Assembly: GCA_934511545.1 (NCBI GenBank)
Contig: CAKSWM010000063.1
Coordinates: 1-7,865 of the forward strand
Direction of reading: 5' to 3'
Source: an uncultured Oscillospiraceae bacterium
GTDB lineage: Bacteria; Bacillota; Clostridia; Oscillospirales; Oscillospiraceae
DNA: 7,865 nucleotides
Each line of letters opens with the position of its first letter. Within the stretch, counting starts at the first letter, position 1. The translations under genes and the position numbers were made by a program. The notes under the pieces were generated by a model. That model saw only the letters and a list, made by a program, of their open reading frames with translations. It had not been told where the DNA came from and did not search any database. Positions 5,443 to 7,865 of the stretch are shown piece after piece.

Positions 5443-6784
5443 CGGATTCGTCGCTTCTCCTTGCGGCGTTTGCATATGTCGTATACTCCGGCAGCCACAT
5501 CAGCTTTACCGTGCCCGTACTGCCGTGGCGGTTTTTAAGTACTATCGCCTCCGCCTCGTTCGGGTTTTCGCATTCGTCGTTATAATACCCGTCTCTGTAA
5601 AGTCCGATAACGATGTCCGCATCCTGCTCGATGGCACCGGACTCGCGCAGGTCCGAGAGCATAGGCCGTTTGTTCTGCCGTCCCTCGCTCGCTCGCGAAA
5701 GCTGGGACAGGCATACCACCGGCACGTCCAGCTCCTTGGACATTATTTTCAGCATACGGCTCATATCCGAGACCGCCTGCTGGCGGCTCTCTCCGGAATA
5801 GCTCGCTCCCGCTCCCGCGGACTGCATCAGCTGCAAGTAGTCGATGACGATGAGACCCAGATTGTCGAGTCTGCGGCACTGGGCGCGCATATCCGCAACG
5901 GAAAGCGTTGAGTTGTCGTCGATACGAAGGTCCGTCTGCGCAAGGCTGGAGCAGGCAACGCCGATACGCTGCCACTCGCCGGCCGAGAGATTGCCCGTCA
6001 GCAGTTTCTGGCTGTCTACAAGGCTCTCGCTTGCCAGAAGCCTTGTCACGAGCTGGGCCTTGGACATTTCCAGCGAGAAGATGGCGACAGTCTTTCCCGT
6101 AGTCTTGCCGACGTGCAGCGCAATGTTGAGCGCGATACTGGTCTTGCCCATGCCGGGACGCGAGGCGATAAGAATGAGCTCACCCTTGTTCAGGCCGAGG
6201 ATGCAGCTGTCCAGATCGACAAGGCCGGTCGGAAGTCCGGGTATGCCTCCTCCCGTCTCCGAAAGGGTGGAAAGCTGGTCATATACGTCGAAGATAATCG
6301 ACGATATCTTTTCAAGTCCGCCGGTCGCGCGCCCCTTGCGAAGGGCATATATCTTCTGCTCGGAGGCTTCGAGCACATTATCCGCCGTACCGTCGCCCTC
6401 AAAAACGAGATTGCTGATATCTGCGGCCGTGCCCGCGATGGCGCGAAGCAGCGCCCTGTCCCGCACGATCTCGACATACTTCATGACATTGGCCGCCGTG
6501 GGCGTAGCCTCCATCAGTTCGAGAACATACTCGCGCGAATCGTCGCGCAGCACGCCCTGTGTTTTCATCTGGTCGAGCACCGTTACGGGGTCAACAGTCA
6601 CGCCAAAGCTGAACATATGGGAAACGGTCCCGAATATGTTCCTGTTGGTCTGTATATAAAATTCTTCTTCGCGCAGATTCTGAAGGACCTCCGGCACGCA
6701 GGCGGGATCTATCAGCATCGAGCCGAGCACTGCCTGCTCCGCCTCCGCGCTGTATGGCATCTGACGCCCTAAGAGCTCGTCCAT
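5432..6784 (-). CDS. dnaB: Replicative DNA helicase DnaB (called DnaC in Bacillus)
   Basis: This encodes 450 residues, normal for the family. It is the hexameric helicase that unwinds the replication fork 5' to 3' and binds primase through its N-terminal domain. The N-terminal helical domain occupies about 8-110 (PYSAEAEQAVLGSMLID at 10-26 is typical). A linker helix precedes the RecA-like motor: LDSCILGLNKGELILIASRP, then Walker A RPGMGKTS (209-216), SLEM with the catalytic Glu (237-240), Walker B VIDYLQLM (313-320), CLSQLSR (358-364), SDLRESGAIEQDAD (377-390), and the Arg finger in KNRHGSTG (417-424). No intein or insertion is present. The ATG is at 6784, seven bases after the rplI stop, with GAGGAGAAG (6803-6795) inside the end of rplI. 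The 3' end overlaps tilS. Confidence 0.98.
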   Translation of the reverse strand: MDELLGRQMPYSAEAEQAVLGSMLIDPACVPEVLQNLREEEFYIQTNRNIFGTVSHMFSFGVTVDPVTVLDQMKTQGVLRDDSREYVLELMEATPTAANVMKYVEIVRDRALLRAIAGTAADISNLVFEGDGTADNVLEASEQKIYALRKGRATGGLEKISSIIFDVYDQLSTLSETGGGIPGLPTGLVDLDSCILGLNKGELILIASRPGMGKTSIALNIALHVGKTTGKTVAIFSLEMSKAQLVTRLLASESLVDSQKLLTGNLSAGEWQRIGVACSSLAQTDLRIDDNSTLSVADMRAQCRRLDNLGLIVIDYLQLMQSAGAGASYSGESRQQAVSDMSRMLKIMSKELDVPVVCLSQLSRASEGRQNKRPMLSDLRESGAIEQDADIVIGLYRDGYYNDECENPNEAEAIVLKNRHGSTGTVKLMWLPEYTTYANAARRSDESDEY

Positions 6785-6791
6785 GGCTTTC

Positions 6792-7241
6792 TTACTTCTC
6801 CTCGATCACAAGAACGTTTATCGTGCCGCTGATCTCAAACCCGAGCTTTGCCTTGACAGCGAAAGCACCGAAGGTCTTGATGGGGTCGGACTGCACGATC
6901 TTGTTCTTTTCGATCTCGATGCCGTGCTGCTCGCGCAGGGCGTCGCTGATTTCCTTGGAGGTGACCGCTCCGAAGAGTCTTCCGCCGCTTCCGGCCTTGG
7001 CGCGTATCGTGACGGTGATTCCCTCAAGCTTCTTTGCGTTCTCCTGTGCCAGCGCCTTTTCGGCGGCGAGCTGCTTTGCCTTTGCCTTCTCGCGGAGATT
7101 ATAGGCGTTCATGTTGTCGGCCGTTGCCTCGACCGCAAGCTTGCGCGGGAGCAGGAAGTTTCTCGCATATCCGTCGGAAACCTCTTTCATCTCGCCTTTT
7201 TTTCCCTGTCCTCTTACGTCGGTATTGAATATTACTTTCAT
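6792..7241 (-). CDS. rplI: 50S ribosomal protein L9
   Basis: This encodes 149 residues, the standard length. L9 binds 23S rRNA with its N-terminal domain and projects from the ribosome, limiting unwanted frameshifting and ribosome stacking. The N-terminal signature is complete ([21 protein letters not shown], with [13 protein letters not shown] at 24-36). A long charged connecting helix rich in Lys, Ala and Glu follows (about 41-75), and then the C-terminal domain with [14 protein letters not shown] (89-102). The frame is open back to 7286, but MKVIF at 7241 is the family start and has AAAGGAA (7257-7251) nine bases upstream. It lies 34 bases after gdpP and seven before dnaB; gdpP-rplI-dnaB is a familiar Firmicutes order. 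Confidence 0.97.
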   Translation of the reverse strand: MKVIFNTDVRGQGKKGEMKEVSDGYARNFLLPRKLAVEATADNMNAYNLREKAKAKQLAAEKALAQENAKKLEGITVTIRAKAGSGGRLFGAVTSKEISDALREQHGIEIEKNKIVQSDPIKTFGAFAVKAKLGFEISGTINVLVIEEK

Positions 7242-7275
7242 TATAATTATTTCCTTTCTGTTGGATGATCCTGTT

Positions 7276-7865
7276 TTAATCGTCAAGATAGCTGTCTATT
7301 GCCGCACAGAGCTTGTTGACAGCCTCGCGCAGAGTGATGTTTTTCAGCTGTGCTCCGGCCGAAGATTTGTTTCCGCCGCCGCCGAGATTTTCAAGCAGCA
7401 CCTGAACATTGACATCGCCGATAGACCGCGCGGAGATCGTAACGCCCCCGTCCTCCGTCGGGAACAGGACGATGGACGCCTCAACGCCGGAGATATTGAG
7501 CATTTCGTCGGCCGCCTGTGCGGCTACAACGCGGTTCTGCGGCGTTTCCGGCGCCGCTATCGCGATGCTCTCGCGGTAGAGCTTTGCGCTCTGGAGTATC
7601 TTATAGCGTGCGACCGTATCGCTTATGTCGTTTTGCAGCAGCCGCTTGACAACGACGGTATCCGCGCCCGCGCGGCGGAGAAAAGCAGCCGCGTCGAACG
7701 TGCGCTCGCCGGTACGGATGTTGAAGTTTTTCGTGTCCATAACGATGCCGCAGAGCATGGCTTCCGCCTCCTTGCGGAGTATATCCGACTGCTCGACCAG
7801 CTCCTGAAGCAGTTCCGTCATCAGTTCGCACACCGAGGAAGCATACGGCTCGTGGAAGGTGAGGT
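7276..7865 (-). CDS. gdpP: Cyclic-di-AMP phosphodiesterase GdpP (DHH-DHHA1), C-terminal part; 5' end beyond the window
   Basis: The minus-strand frame enters at the right edge with no break (TFHEPYASS just upstream of a GTG at 7833), so this is the last part of a longer gene and the GTG is not a start. GdpP is a membrane-bound enzyme that hydrolyses c-di-AMP to pApA and so affects cell-wall and potassium homeostasis. [15 protein letters not shown] and [25 protein letters not shown] are characteristic of the end of its DHH domain; the Asp of DTKNF is a metal ligand in the family. The rest is the DHHA1 domain, ending with [14 protein letters not shown]. The usual residue after GGGG is His; here it is Asn. 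The transmembrane, PAS-like and GGDEF-like parts would lie outside the window. The placement upstream of rplI and dnaB supports gdpP over other DHH proteins. Confidence 0.92.
   Translation of the reverse strand, partial: LTFHEPYASSVCELMTELLQELVEQSDILRKEAEAMLCGIVMDTKNFNIRTGERTFDAAAFLRRAGADTVVVKRLLQNDISDTVARYKILQSAKLYRESIAIAAPETPQNRVVAAQAADEMLNISGVEASIVLFPTEDGGVTISARSIGDVNVQVLLENLGGGGNKSSAGAQLKNITLREAVNKLCAAIDSYLDD

Noticed and set aside
5844..6772. Long plus-strand open frames opposite dnaB
   Set aside because: Low-complexity Ser/Arg-rich translations with no domain or ribosome binding site; explained as shadows of dnaB.
7242..7286. Upstream ATG that would extend L9 by 15 residues
   Set aside because: The L9 family begins at MKVIF, that ATG has a good ribosome binding site, and the extension would overlap gdpP.

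Overview
The window looks like a chromosomal segment of a Gram-positive Clostridia member, probably a fairly GC-rich gut lineage near the Oscillospirales. That placement is an inference. It rests on the gene set (GdpP, L9, DnaB, TilS, Hpt, FtsH in one co-directional run), on strong AGGAG-type ribosome binding sites, on two TTG start codons, and on protein sequences of Firmicutes type. No 16S or other phylogenetic marker was compared.

Right and centre (about 1504-7865, all minus strand, read from right to left): a tightly packed housekeeping operon. It runs gdpP (C-terminal part only; the gene continues past the right edge), rplI, dnaB, tilS, hpt, ftsH, and ends in a factor-independent terminator just after ftsH. 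Gaps are 34, 7, -11 (overlap), -4 (overlap) and 22 bases, so translational coupling is likely. The genes link cyclic-di-AMP turnover, the ribosome, replication-fork unwinding, tRNA-Ile decoding, purine salvage and membrane proteolysis. In Bacillus the gdpP-rplI-dnaB(dnaC) and tilS-hpt-ftsH groups are two separate clusters; here they are fused.

Left (1-1503): a small accessory-looking region beyond the operon terminator. It holds a minus-strand XRE-family repressor-like gene (1031-1366) and a minus-strand SLOG/DUF1273 gene (370-894), each with its own candidate promoter and downstream hairpin. At the far left is a plus-strand 3' gene end (1-291) that appears to be a chimera: the motif-I region of a type III-like DNA methyltransferase (Mod) joined in frame to the C-terminal end of a cysteine desulfurase. 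A perfect 19-bp bidirectional terminator separates this convergent pair.

The most interesting signal is non-coding. A 14-base element, CASAMACGCTRATA, occurs three times: twice as an inverted pair upstream of the XRE gene and once between the promoter and ribosome binding site of the SLOG gene. The two same-strand copies extend to a 19-mer matching at 17 positions. This suggests that one regulator, plausibly the XRE protein, controls both genes and makes them a two-gene module. SLOG proteins are predicted sensors or processors of nucleotide-derived ligands, and a restriction-modification remnant lies next door, so a stress or defence role is possible but unproven.
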